Source: Ilyonectria destructans (Eukaryota > Ascomycota > Sordariomycetes > Hypocreales > Nectriaceae). Taken from it: a stretch of DNA of 64,000 nucleotides. The notes beneath the pieces were generated by a model. That model worked only from the letters and a program-made list of their open reading frames with translations. It did not search any database and was not told the DNA's origin. Shown piece by piece: positions 10,801 to 21,273 of the stretch. The number at the start of each line of letters is the position of its first letter. Position 1 is the first letter of the stretch. A program made the position numbers and the translations under genes. The stretch spans positions 1,798,001 through 1,862,000 of the forward strand of contig JAHEWK010000015.1 of assembly GCA_020740775.1 (NCBI GenBank). Direction: 5' to 3'.

Positions 10801-11350
10801 TGTTTGAATCGTGGTGTCTCCGGCACCTAGGTTGTCTCCTATAGTTTAAAGGAAGGGCTGTAGTTATAGAAGCACTAATTACAATGGGGACATATAACGG
10901 TGTCCTTGAGAGCCAACAGACATGCCGACTCTGTGTAGCCGTGTTGAAGAGGGTAGAAGTTGAAACTATTTAACTCACCGCATGTCATCTCCTGTCAGAC
11001 GAAACAAGTGTAGTAGTCTAGATAGTTCCTTTGAATCTAGACTATGCATGTGGTCCCAGTTCCTTCAAACCTAACAGCCGAGACAACCTGGTTGAAAACC
11101 TAGGTTATTCCACAATAACAGTTGGAATAAGATTTACACGCCGACAACGTCTGTTGATATCTGGTTTATAATCATAGTACTAAACCAGCCTCTACAGTAT
11201 ATTGGTTTTCCCGAGGCTCCATATATTGAAAGATTCGCCCTTTAAACAGAACGGAACTTCGCATATGATCCACGATGACGGGTTACTTTTTTGGCACATC
11301 AAAATGGCCTTAAAGCAATGACAGGAGCAATTCTCTCGAGAAAATTCGAC
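10801..11350. other. intergenic, no gene seen
   Basis: AT-moderate sequence with no frame above 60 codons on either strand that shows coding character. Confidence 0.6.
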
Positions 11351-12434
11351 TTACCCGTGATGCACCCACCAATCACTTGCGAGAAGAGAAGACCAGAGAC
11401 TTTGCATCTCTGGATCCGGCAATAACCAATCCCCTTCAAGTCTTCCTTCGACGAGCCGATTAGGTCCCTCGCCACCGCCTGGCTCAGATCTTGTCAATGA
11501 ATACGCTTCAGCGAAGCCATAGAGACGCTTGCAAAGGTCGTATGGCCGCTTGCAAGAATATACTAGGCTACTGGTCTGCTCCAAGATATCCAAGAGGATT
11601 TGAGCAAGGAGAAATCGTCGTGATCAGAATTTGCGACGCAATGAAGGAACGTGACCACAAACGGGGTTATTGTGGTGTAAGCGTGAGCCCTAGAGCACGT
11701 TAACCAGCTTTCCTTCTCCCTCTTTTCTTCAAATAGCTCATCAGCACTCACCAAACTGCAAAGTGCGCCATTGATTCGCGACCCAGCAGCGTGTATCGAG
11801 CATGTACCTCGGCATGAACCTGCAAACCCTTCATTGCTGCCGCGTAGTAGAGAATAATGATCGTGCTTAAAAGTCCCAATAAATTGACCGCGCGGTAGAC
11901 AAGTCTAATCTTGGAGCAGTACGTGACATCAGCTAAACCAAAGCTATAATCAAAAACATGTTTTTGATACGCTTAAAAACTGTCAAGTTGGTGCCAAGAT
12001 TCATACCAATCACCAAGCTGACTCACCAGCGTATCCACGATGACTCGTCTCTCCTCGACGCTTCTTGTTTGTGATTCTGGTTAGTAAAGAGTCTGATAGA
12101 CCTGAGCTTGTATTTTCGCAAACTCGGTGAATTCAAACAAGGATCAACCCCAACATTGGCGGCCAGGGCCGTCAGAGATGGTGTATGGTTCGACATCAAC
12201 GTCCATGGTTTGAATTGTAGAGGCCTCGTCCGACTCTGTGGACCAGGCTCTTATCCGAGAAGTCAACATGTTGGAACAGACGACGGACTCGATTTGCTTC
12301 ATCTGACGGCAATGCAGCCAATACGTGCTGGCGGTGGTAGCCAAGGGCAAGACAGTGTCTCGCAGCGGTTGAGGATGGCTTCCACTAAAGAGCAAGATCG
12401 CCTTGAGTCTGTGCGTTGAGTGCCTATTTCTCAA
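11351..12434 (-). pseudogene. second decayed fungal transcription-regulator 3' portion
   Basis: Minus-strand pieces read like the C-terminal half of a fungal regulator: a segment with YWLHCRQMKQIESVVCSNML (about 12330-12270); a segment with AVNLLGLLSTIIILYYAAAM and HARYTLLGRESMAHFAVW (about 11925-11750); TPFVVTFLHCVA (about 11665-11630); and a tail with LCKRLYGFAEAY and PDPEMQSLWSSLL. A one-base shift is needed near 11585 to join LLKSS to LDILEQ, and stops interrupt the middle. Some gaps could be introns, but the frameshift indicates decay. No zinc cluster was found upstream. Confidence 0.45.
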
Positions 12435-13950
12435 TTTCGGTAACCGATTCTATGGAAAGCTGCCCAATCTCAGTCGGACGGGGCCTTTGGGAGGTCTCGA
12501 GGGAACTGTAGTTGAGAGGTGTATTTACGGCCATGGAGAGTAATAAACATTGATGAAGGTAGGGTTTGCTACGGCGGTCGTGGTTTTATCTGAAAGAATG
12601 TAAGAACTACAAGAGGAATGTCCACGTGCTGACCTGGCGATCCCCATCGATTTAATTCAGCCTACTCAATAGTTTGCATACTAAAAGTGATACGAAACTC
12701 GCATCGAACTCATGACTATTAGGCAAGAATTCAGCGATGCTAATTATGGCTATAGTTGTTCTTGACTCATCTCAGTGGTTCGCAATGTGTGCGTTTGTAA
12801 AGCTAGCTAGCCAACCCAGTAGTGAATTGAGCTTAAGGACTTTCAAAATCCGGGGCATACTGACAGAAAGATACCATGAACATAACAGACCCTATATAAT
12901 CCGAAGACTCCCTGCATTTCGAAATCACCAACTCCACAACTTCACGCCATGATCGCGTGTGCGTCCCGCGGCATCAGGCTTTGGGACAGTAACCCCCCCT
13001 ACCCTAGATCTCATCCCTCGCGGATAAAGCCCTCCATGCTTAGGTCTTTGGGCGCGAAGGCAACGGTATAAACTTATGTACTGATGCTCAATAATATTTC
13101 CATGTCCAAAGTCTCTCCCCCAAGATCAGAATTATCTGTCCAGCCCTTGGTGACTCTTTTGCAGCTTAGTGTAGTACTGTTAAGTATAGCACCACGATTG
13201 ACACAGACCGAAGTAAGTTCAGCTTGACTAGTGGAGAACAAACGGCCAGTATTCTAATTAGCGCCCGCTCATGTCAACCATTAGATCACTGTCTCATCTT
13301 TTGGAATCAAGTTTTTCATATACTTAAATTAAGTCACACGCTACATAATCTGCGTGTGGAAACTGCAGATAATCACCCTTTAGCACAATTGATCACCACT
13401 TACGTGTTACGCAGCATGGAAACGCCAAACCCCTGTTTCTAATACCCCCTTGCCTCTACTTATCTGTATATATACCAATGTGGCAGGTCGCAAAAGAAGC
13501 TTTAAGCCCTTGTGGGCTGCACAGTCTTTGGTATTTTCCAGGTAGTCAAGAGCAGTGAACAGCCTCCTGAGCTTCTTTCACTCGGCGCTCGCCTTCCGAA
13601 AGTTGTCCAAGCTTCTAATACACTACCAGCCTTGTGCGGTCGATTATACGAAGAAAGGCCCGGTTGTAGTTTTTCCGTTGTCGGATAGGAGCCGAGTCTA
13701 ATGGCGCGCTTGTAGGGATTACCTACCCAAGATGGAACAAATATCTCCACAAATCGTTCGGACGATGGCGGAAAAACGTTAGCCGATCTGGATGTAATTG
13801 GTACTCGTAGATTAAAGGACAGCGAGGGAGGAGCACCGTTTGAAGAGATCCCCTGTAGCCACGCGACTTTCTTGCGGCTCCGTGAGTTCCGGCTCTCGTA
13901 TTGGAGTGCTTAATGGCTTGTCAAGGAGGTAAGACCGGCACGAGACAGCC
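12435..13950. other. intergenic, no gene seen
   Basis: About 1.5 kb with scattered frames of 60-82 codons on both strands and no recognised domain. It precedes the promoter of the arabinanase gene. Confidence 0.55.
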
Positions 13951-13956
13951 TATAAG
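13951..13956 (+). promoter_or_regulatory. TATA-like element of the GH43 gene
   Basis: TATAAG lies 88 bp before the ATG at 14039, a plausible core-promoter spacing for a fungal gene. Confidence 0.4.
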
Positions 13957-14038
13957 GATTCCAGCTCTGACCGCCGGGCGTTCGCGAGATCGCTTCTACC
14001 AACTCTTCAACTCTCCCCCTAGTCATCACTCTGTCGCC

Positions 14039-15132
14039 ATGGTCAAGATATCGTCCCTCCTCTCCGGCCTGGCTCTGTCCAGTGGTGTTTTCGGCTACGC
14101 CAACCCCAAGGCTTGCTCTGGGGTTTGCAACAATGCACACGACCCGTCCATCATCCGACGTTCGGATGGCACATATTTCCGCTTCTCTACTGGCGGACGT
14201 ATCGCCATTCACACAGCGCCGGCGATTGAAGGCCCTTGGGCCTATAAGGGGGCCATGCTTCCTAAGGGCTCGGCTATTAACCTTCCTGGAAACCAGGATC
14301 TCTGGGTAAGTGTCAAGCTGCCCAGGTACTATTCATGTAACCATGACTTACGTGGTGAATCCTGCAGGCCCCGGACGTCATCCAGATCGGCGACTTGTAC
14401 TACGTCTACTACACTGTCAGCGCATTTGGCTCGCAGAACTCGGCCATCGGTCTAGCTCGCTCCTCCTCCATGGACGTGGGCAGTTGGACCGACGTCGGCG
14501 CCACCGGCGTGCGCTCCGATAGCTCCAAGCCATACAATGCCATTGACTCCAACGTCTTCAAGGACGGCAGCACATGGCGCATGTACTTTGGAAGCTGGTG
14601 GAAGGGCCTTTACACCGTGCCCATGAAGAACACCCCAACCGCCGCCGCCAGCGGTGGTGGCTCAACCCAGTTGGTCTACGAACCTGTGACGACGGCCATC
14701 GAAGCTCCGTATCTGTACAAGAACGGCAACTACTACTACCTATTCTACTCACAGGGCAAGTGCTGCGGCTTCGACGCGGACAGACCTGCTGCTGGCAAGG
14801 AGTATAAGATCATGGTTTGCCGATCGACCTCGGCCACAGGCGGATTCGTCGACAAGAACGGAAAGTCCTGCGCCAGCGGTGGTGGTTCAGTTGTGCTCGA
14901 GTCTCATGGTTGGGTCTATGGACCTGGTGGCCAGGGCGTGTACAAAGACCCTAAACATGGAGCGGTGAGTTGACCTCTTACACTATCCTACCTGAGCCGT
15001 GTTGATTCTAATTTGATGCCATCATAGGTCCTGTACTACCACTATGTGGACACCAGAATCGGGTATGGCGATGGCCAGAAGAAATTTGGCTGGAACACCA
15101 TCGACTTCTCCAGCGGTTGGCCCACCGTCTAA
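14039..15132 (+). CDS. secreted GH43 endo-1,5-alpha-L-arabinanase
   Basis: Three exons are inferred: 14039-14305, 14368-14964 and 15028-15132, encoding 322 residues. The two introns are 62 and 63 nt, GT-AG, phase 0. Residues 1-20 are a signal peptide ([19 protein letters not shown]). The protein is a single five-bladed propeller domain with the three GH43 acidic residues in the expected places: Asp35 in HDPSII (catalytic base), Asp149 in NAIDSNVF (pKa modulator) and Glu201 in IEAPYLY (acid). [11 protein letters not shown] and LYYHYVD near the end are typical of arabinan endo-1,5-alpha-arabinosidases. The enzyme should be exported and cut the arabinan side chains of plant pectin. No carbohydrate-binding module is attached. 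The size matches the family (about 320 residues). It is the only intact gene between 10 and 18 kb. Confidence 0.92.
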
Positions 15133-15424
15133 TTGTCTCCCCCTTTCTGTATATAGACACACGTAGACCGTGTTTACTTTCGAATCTATATATTTTCCTG
15201 TGCAAGATGTATAAAATTAGAGTTATTGCGCAAATTGCATTCCTCAGAATTACTCAGACATTATCAGCATCGTCCAATCCCACGACGTCGGCCAGTCCAG
15301 TACGCATGCACCATGTTGTGTTTGCCCACTAGTTTCACCAAAGTTGGGCCGAGTTTATCCTTCAGCTCATTACTAGCTTCTACTTTTCCCGATTCAGCAC
15401 TACTCGAACAATGCTAGTCCTCGG

Positions 15425-15793
15425 AATGCAAACATCACCGTTGCCGGTCCTGGAGTCTCTGGCGTCTCTACAAGCATTTCCGCAGCTGAACAGGGCGCTT
15501 CTGTTGTCCTGCAGGATTACTCTCACGGAGGTGGCGTCTCAGTATTGTCCGGGGATGTGACATACGCAGGCGGCGGCACAGATCAACAGAAGACCGCAGG
15601 CTACGCGGACGACACACCTCAAAATATGATTCGTTACCTCAATGAGGAGACGAAAGATGCGGTTGATAAAGAGACGCCAAGAGCCTCTGGTGGTAGAAGT
15701 ATTTTTCGCTTGAAGTGGATAGAACGCCATGACGCCAAGTCTAAGGGTTCTCTCTGCTTCTATAAGACGAGTTACCCAATCGATAAGTATTAG
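15425..15793 (+). pseudogene. N-terminal fragment of an FAD-dependent dehydrogenase (FAD_binding_2 type)
   Basis: An open frame without a start codon begins with a degenerate dinucleotide-binding motif (ITVAGPGVSGVSTSISAAEQGASVV) and continues with LSGDVTYAGGGTDQQKTAGYADDTPQNMIRYLNEET. This order matches the first 90 residues of fumarate-reductase or 3-ketosteroid-dehydrogenase type flavoproteins. The first Gly of GxGxxG has become Ala, and the frame then runs into unrelated sequence and stops at 15793. No further part of the enzyme follows, so it is a truncated relic. Confidence 0.6.
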
Positions 15794-16319
15794 TTTATTT
15801 CTCAGGCAATCAGAAGTCACACCCCTTTAGCAATATCGCAAAGCCAGCGACTCAAGGCCACAGGATAGCTAACCCACGGTGTTCTGGTGGAGCGTTATGG
15901 CAAGCTTTATTTAACAGTGCCATAAAACTATGGGTCTACGTGCAACCTACCAGCAAAGTCGAGCGTGTTCATCTCGACAATTAAGGCGTTCCAAGTTGCG
16001 TCGTACTCAAACGTCTCAGCCCATAAGCCAAAGTTTGTCAGCGACAGAAGGCCCTTACTTCCCTCGGCAAGTAATGTCAGCTTGTACTTCCTCGCCTTGC
16101 GGCAAGGTCGGGTATTCGGCTGGAGCAGTCTGTTGAAGGGTCATCGTACAAAATGGAATATGCTGGTGGACCTTTGCTTCAGCTGGCCGCATGTCGGTGG
16201 AGGGAACGGAGTAGGAATATCGTGTTTGCCGACGTCTATATATGGGATGGGAAGCCCCAGTGTAGCGACACACCATCTTCTCAACGTTTCTCTCTTCCTG
16301 TTTTCCAAAGTGGTCTTTA
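15794..16319. other. spacer between relics, no gene seen
   Basis: Frames on both strands are short and mutually overlapping. The 5' part of the tyrosinase gene may begin here, but I cannot define its start. Confidence 0.45.
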
Positions 16320-17990
16320 TCATACTTTCAAGACTTTGACCACCGCCATATCTGGATCTGGGACTTACGGCATCAAGGGCCTTTCCTGGCTAGCAGACGC
16401 TATCACGCGCGCCCACAAAGAAGAGGGCGGCAATAATAGTATTCCATATGTTGAGGGTCTACCAGTGCGCCACGAGATCTCGGCCCTTGCGAATTCCAAG
16501 GATCTCGATTACGGACGTCAGTGGACACTTTTTGTTCTCGCCCTGGAGAAGTTTAAGCTTAAGCCTGTTGAGGATAAGCTCTCCTACTTCCAGATTGCAG
16601 GGACTGTAAGTGTTGGCGAGAGACAAAACCACAATTGTACTATTCTTTGTTGCTGTTTCATCGTCAGTTTCGCGGCATACATGCCTTCGAGGTGGTGAGA
16701 TTTTAAGCTATTCGATATTGACTATGAACTAGAATACGGTTGGAGGCTCTGAGTATGAGAATGGCGTAGGTTATATAGGCGAAGTGCCTGTTGCACCATT
16801 TGACTCGATTTTCCGGCCCCATCACGTAAGCCGCTCGTTCTCGTCTATGTCTTGGAGCTTTCTTCTGATAATAAAATACAGCCAGATTGACCGTCTCTTG
16901 GCTATGTCGCAAAGCCTCAACTGGCAGCGTTGGTTCGGCACCGAGGGGCTGCAGTGCGAGGAAGGCGAGACGAAATGCGAGGAGAATGTCCGTGATAACA
17001 AGCCGGACTACCGTTTGTATCATTTCCACTACAAGGACAACGGAGACCCCAACACAGATGTCTGGACCGCAAACAAGTGTAGGGACTAGATTGTCTTCAA
17101 TTACCAATACGACGATCTGATGGACTTGCCCAAGAAGGTCCTGAACGAAGATAAGACGCTCGATGAGAACGAGTTCAGGCGTCTACTTCGAGGGTACATT
17201 AACAAGGTATACTCTTGCACCGAGAACCTTATTTGGTCTATTGATGAGACTAGTGGTATGGAGATTCCTAAGAACCTAAGGTCGGAACGTCCTGGACTTG
17301 GCAACCACAACAATTTGTGGTATGACTAGATCATCAACGTCATCTATAGCCGCTACGCCCTCGGTAGCCGCTTCTACACTATTAGACTTTTCTTAGGTGG
17401 CCGAAAAAATGAGAAGAGAATGCGATACGAGCCCCAGAACTACGTTGGAAGTGTGAATACCTTTGGCGGCGGCGTGCGAAGCACCGAGGAGTTATGCTCC
17501 AACTGCAAGAGCCAGGCTGACAGCGCGCGTCCTCTCCTGCTCCCAGGTGCCGCTGACGATCCAGCTCCTGCACCACACCATCGATGGAGTCACTGACCAT
17601 CCGCTCAAGGACTTTAAGGACGTAGGTGAGTACTTGAAACTGCACCTCCGGTGGAAGGTGGTCGCATTCGGAGGCGTTAAGCTGGAGGAGAAGGACCTGG
17701 GGCCGTTCCAAAGGACCAAGAATATGGTTTACCGCGGCATCGGCAAGCCGCAACACGTCCCTGCCGAGGCGGAAGAGTTGAAGAACGTATCCATCTCCGC
17801 TCTGGAGGGTTTGGTGACAGGACAGTCCGTCGATTTCGCATCTGCTGCCACCAATGGAGCGGGTGACGTCCCTCAGATCGCGCTGCCTCCTACTTAAGAG
17901 AGCAAGAAATATGAGCCGATTCCTGAGGCCACTCTGGACAAGCCATTTGGCTACAATACCGCTTAGATGCGACTGCTTCTGCTCAAAGGA
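16320..17990 (+). pseudogene. tyrosinase (type 3 copper oxidase) pseudogene
   Basis: The order of a fungal tyrosinase is visible in pieces. The N-terminal part has GLPVRHEI, RQWTLFVLALEKFK and KLSYFQIAG (16450-16605), followed by a plausible intron donor. Next comes GEVPVAPFDSIF-PHH, an intron-like gap, then IDRLLAMSQ, which is the CuB site. The C-terminal part has VPLTIQLLHHTIDGV and GEYLKLHLRWKVV. The middle, including the CuA histidines, is missing and its place holds a 57-bp copy of the regulator relic at 10.5 kb. TAG stops at 17087 and 17327 fall where tyrosinases usually have Trp (RDW, YDWI). A one-base shift is needed near 17545 and further stops end the frame. The Trp of the FDPIFW motif is Arg. 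The gene is not functional. Confidence 0.75.
16648..16704 (+). repeat. 57-bp copy of regulator sequence inside the tyrosinase remnant
   Basis: Ungapped match at 51 of 57 positions to 10506-10562. It sits where the tyrosinase should continue after its first intron, and similarity stops abruptly at both ends. It looks like filler DNA at a deletion or break site. Confidence 0.8.
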
Positions 17991-17999
17991 TAGGGGGCA

Positions 18000-18790
18000 G
18001 GGGGAGTGGTTTGGGAAATTTTGTCACCAAACGAAAAGGCCTAGTGTCAGTTACAGGCGCCAGACGCTATGAATTACAAACTTTAATTATCTTGTTAAAG
18101 AGTGTCAGTCTATTGATTGATATTTCTCGTGCTTGTGCCTGTTAGCTACACATGTGCTGTTCCGTGTCTCTTCCTGTCAACTCTGGGTGCTGGTTGCCAA
18201 CTTGGTGTAGTCGTATCGATTGCTACTCAAAGTGTATCGAGTAAGTAAGTGTGAATCCTTTGCTTTTTGCTAGCGAATTGCTCGGCTCGAGGGAGCAGAC
18301 AGCCTTTGATTAGTGTGCTAGTATTGTACCCGTCTAGTGTCGAGGTCTGGCATGCCACCCACTCTGCAAATATTTGGATACCCTGGCAGCGTGGTTGGCA
18401 GAGAGAGTTGGAGAGTGAGCTTAGTTCCCGCTTTCAGGCCCGCCGTCAGCTTGCAAAATCATGTATCTAGGCACGCCCGCGGAAGGGAGTCTTCAAAATA
18501 ATAAAGATGAACCAGCAAGTTGGTGAGTACTATTGGGCTCTAGGCTCGAAAAGGCTTAACTCGAGGAGCTGTAGGGATCCGCAAAATGGAGCCAAGTAAT
18601 GGTAACGTATAACTTACCTTGCCTCAAAATTCAGCCATGAAATACCCAAACAAACATTCATTCGTATTTTCTCCACTATTAGAATGAAGATGGCTTGAGT
18701 TAATGGAAGGAGGCTAAAGTACCCTGCTAGCACAAAAATCAAGGTTAATGCAGCCGGTAAAAGCTATACCCTAGTTGGGAGACTAGTAAA
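18000..18790. other. intergenic, no gene seen
   Basis: About 800 bp between the tyrosinase remnant and the alcohol dehydrogenase promoter. Only frames under 75 codons occur, without domain similarity. Confidence 0.55.
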
Positions 18791-18820
18791 TGATTCATTT
18801 TGATTCATTCTGATTCATTC
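18791..18820 (+). promoter_or_regulatory. three tandem 10-bp TGATTCATTY repeats
   Basis: TGATTCATTT, TGATTCATTC and TGATTCATTC follow each other without a gap, ending 36 bp before the first ATG of the dehydrogenase frame (108 bp before the likelier one). TGATTCA differs by one base from the bZIP AP-1/Gcn4 site TGA(C/G)TCA. The 10-bp period would put all copies on one face of the helix. A regulatory role is inferred. Confidence 0.5.
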
Positions 18821-18855
18821 GTATTAGGATTACATATATTGGAGGCACATTTTCT

Positions 18856-19896
18856 ATGACACTATCGTCTCCCCAACCACGTGCCGGTGTCATTTTCCTA
18901 ATGAATCCCAACCCTCCGACAATCACCATGAAAGCATTTCAATTCCTCGGCGTTGATGAAGGCCTCCAGCTGCGAGACGTACCCATTCCCAAGCCCGGCA
19001 AAGATCACGCCCTCATCCAAGTCAAAGCTGCAGGCCTCTGCCACTCAGACACCCATGTACTCCATGGCGGAGGAGGGGGTTGGATGTGCAAAATGCCCAT
19101 CATTCTAGGTCATGAGGTCGCTGGGACAGTTGTTGAAATAGGCGGTGACGGCCATTCCCATCTTTTCAACGTCGGCGATCGCGTCGCAGTCGCTTGTGTC
19201 GGGCATCCTATCCAACAACGAAATTTCCAAGAGGCACTTGGCGTGGGATGTGATGGGGGATACGCCGAGTACACTGTCGCTCCCATCAAGAATCTGGTCA
19301 AACTCCCAGATGCCGTTGGCTTTGCCCAAGCCGCTGTGGCTACAGATTCCATCGCCACAGCCTATCACGCGATTATCACCGAGGGTCTCGTTAACAAGCA
19401 GTCCACAGTCTGCATCATCGGCCTGGGAGGACTCGGGCTCAACGGGGTCGCCATTGCGGCAGCCCAAGGGGCCCAGGTCTATGGCGTCGATATCAGCTCG
19501 TCGAAATTCGAGCCAGCACGCCATGCAGGGGCTACTGAGTGCGCGACAAGCCTCAGTCATTTCTCAGACAAGACGTTCGACGTCATTGTCGATTTTGCTG
19601 GAGCTCAAGAAACGGTCCAAGGCGCCATGTCTGCGGTCAGGATGGGGGGTATCGTGGTGCTTGTTGGGCTGGCCGCGGCATCAATTCAGGTTACGACATC
19701 GGACCTCGTGACGAAGAACATTTCTTTGAGAGGATCTACGAGCGCAAGCATTGAGGAGCTTGAGAAGATCATGGAAATGTTGGCCATCGGTGAATTGATT
19801 CCACAAATTGAGGAGATTCCTTTCCGAGATGTTCCCCAAAGTCTTGAAAGGCTAGGCACGGGTAAGGTCACTGGCAGACTATACACTGTTCCGTAA
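18856..19896 (+). CDS. zinc-type alcohol dehydrogenase (MDR superfamily) lacking the structural-zinc lobe
   Basis: Intronless, 346 residues from the first ATG. The family usually begins at MKAFQF, so the ATG at 18928, in the better context ATCACCATG, may be the true start (322 residues). The N-terminal GroES-like domain holds catalytic-zinc ligands: Cys in GLCHSDTH and the GHE motif (LGHEVAG). The Rossmann domain carries GLGGLG, and VDIS ends the second strand, which suggests NAD(H). The segment that normally carries four Cys of the structural zinc (after GDRVAV) has only isolated Cys here (ACVGHPIQQRNFQEALGVGC), so that zinc site is absent. It should oxidise an alcohol or reduce an aldehyde or ketone; the substrate is unknown. 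Three tandem bZIP-like repeats lie just upstream. Confidence 0.88.
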   Translation: MTLSSPQPRAGVIFLMNPNPPTITMKAFQFLGVDEGLQLRDVPIPKPGKDHALIQVKAAGLCHSDTHVLHGGGGGWMCKMPIILGHEVAGTVVEIGGDGHSHLFNVGDRVAVACVGHPIQQRNFQEALGVGCDGGYAEYTVAPIKNLVKLPDAVGFAQAAVATDSIATAYHAIITEGLVNKQSTVCIIGLGGLGLNGVAIAAAQGAQVYGVDISSSKFEPARHAGATECATSLSHFSDKTFDVIVDFAGAQETVQGAMSAVRMGGIVVLVGLAAASIQVTTSDLVTKNISLRGSTSASIEELEKIMEMLAIGELIPQIEEIPFRDVPQSLERLGTGKVTGRLYTVP

Positions 19897-20252
19897 GGCT
19901 GCTGGCTGGTCTTCGTTTATAGGCAATAAGTAGAACACTAGTAATGACATGCATCATGAGTCAAGTACAGAACTGAAGCTTTCTTCAAATAACCTCGGTA
20001 GAGCCTGGGAACAGAGCCGGGATCCCTTCAAGGACTAAGCCCAGGACAACAACTAGACAATTTCCAAGACTATAATTGGTGTCGTAGAGTTCAGGGGGCA
20101 CACGTGCCAGGCCACGTGTCCTGTCAGGGCAATGCCTGACGCTCATGAATCGCAAAGAGGGCCAGTACCTTATCCTTCTCCTCTCCTCGCGCTACGTCCT
20201 GTCGCTAGGGGTGTTCCTAGAAGCGCTGTTAATTGATTCGGATACGAGACCT
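19897..20252. other. 3' region of the dehydrogenase gene, no gene seen
   Basis: About 350 bp with no supported frame. It separates the dehydrogenase from the convergent kinase relic. Confidence 0.5.
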
Positions 20253-20811
20253 TCACAATTGGGACAAACAGAGCGTCCTTTCTCTGACTTTGCCCACACT
20301 AGGGCCCGAGGTCCACCAATGGAGCCAAACCTCTCCAAAGTCGCCTCTGCCAATCCGCTCTTGGCGTTGCCATTCTTCCTTGACTCGCTCTCGCTTTCGC
20401 CTGAGTCCACCTGCAGGGTCTGGGACCTTTTGCACCGTCGAGGCACCGCTGGCGCTGACGGTGCATTCGAGCTCCCAGTCGCGGACCAGGTGAGGTATCA
20501 AGTCGGGATCGGGACTGTCTGCGTCCATCTGGAACGTGGTTCGGCCAATGGTCTGGAGATGAAAATGTATTTACTTACTGTGACAGGTAGCTGCCTGTGC
20601 TGAGAGGAAAATGAGCCTTGGCCACGTCTTCACGCGGGGTTGATACACGAATGGCCAATAGTTGATCATTCAGCTGCCCCGTGGCGGTTTTAGGAGAAAG
20701 GCTGGAGCCAAGGCATTCTTGATCACCGAGATACGAACCTGTCGCCTGTTCAATTTGTCCAATCACACCGTCGTAAGCCATCCCATGGTGCCGCAGCGAG
20801 GCCGTACTCAT
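20253..20811 (-). pseudogene. 5' fragment of a fungal protein kinase gene
   Basis: The first frame (20811-20575) begins MSTASLRHHGMAYDGVIGQ and ends STGSYLSQ. After a gap with donor-like GTAAGT and acceptor CTCCAG, a second frame (from 20552) gives TIGRTTFQMDADSPDPDLIPHLVRDWELECTVSASGAS and then RIGRGDFGEVWL, the Gly-rich ATP loop of a Ser/Thr kinase. The two pieces do not splice in frame: the CAG before the donor lacks one G (CAGTAAGT where CAG-GTAAGT would be expected). The frame ends about 20 residues after the Gly loop, without the VAIK lysine, catalytic loop or DFG, so the gene is truncated. Confidence 0.6.
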
Positions 20812-21273
20812 TATCTACAATAGGACAGCCCCCCCATCCCCAACAACCCGGTCTAGACCTTGGTTAGATGCAGACGACGAGGGCGTTGGCACGAGAGATC
20901 GTCTGAGTACTAGAATAGACGATTGAGATAGACGCTCGCTACCTGACGGCTGCAATTGCATTCAAGACTTGATTATTCTCTACTCGGATCACCCTTTCAT
21001 AAATCACCGCGAACCAGTTTCACTATTTATATCCATATCGCTTCATTATTAGTAGCTGAGTTATCATTTGGAAAGACGCATAATAAATGCCTAGCTAGAA
21101 GTTGACGTCTGAATGCGTTCGTTGATTGGCCACGCCAAGGCCGCGGGCACCGGGTGTTGCAGAGGTCCTTCTTATACAGAACTTGAGCAAAGTTGCTTGC
21201 TTCTCTAGTCGTCCAACTCGACATGGAAAATCCCGGCGCTCTATTCTAATAATCTAGTCATCCGTACTATAAT
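20812..21273. other. intergenic, no gene seen
   Basis: About 460 bp with no supported frame; it is the 3' flank of the esterase gene. Confidence 0.5.

Noticed and set aside
19105..19560. Minus-strand frame of 151 codons
   Set aside because: Antisense to the alcohol dehydrogenase, which has complete motifs.
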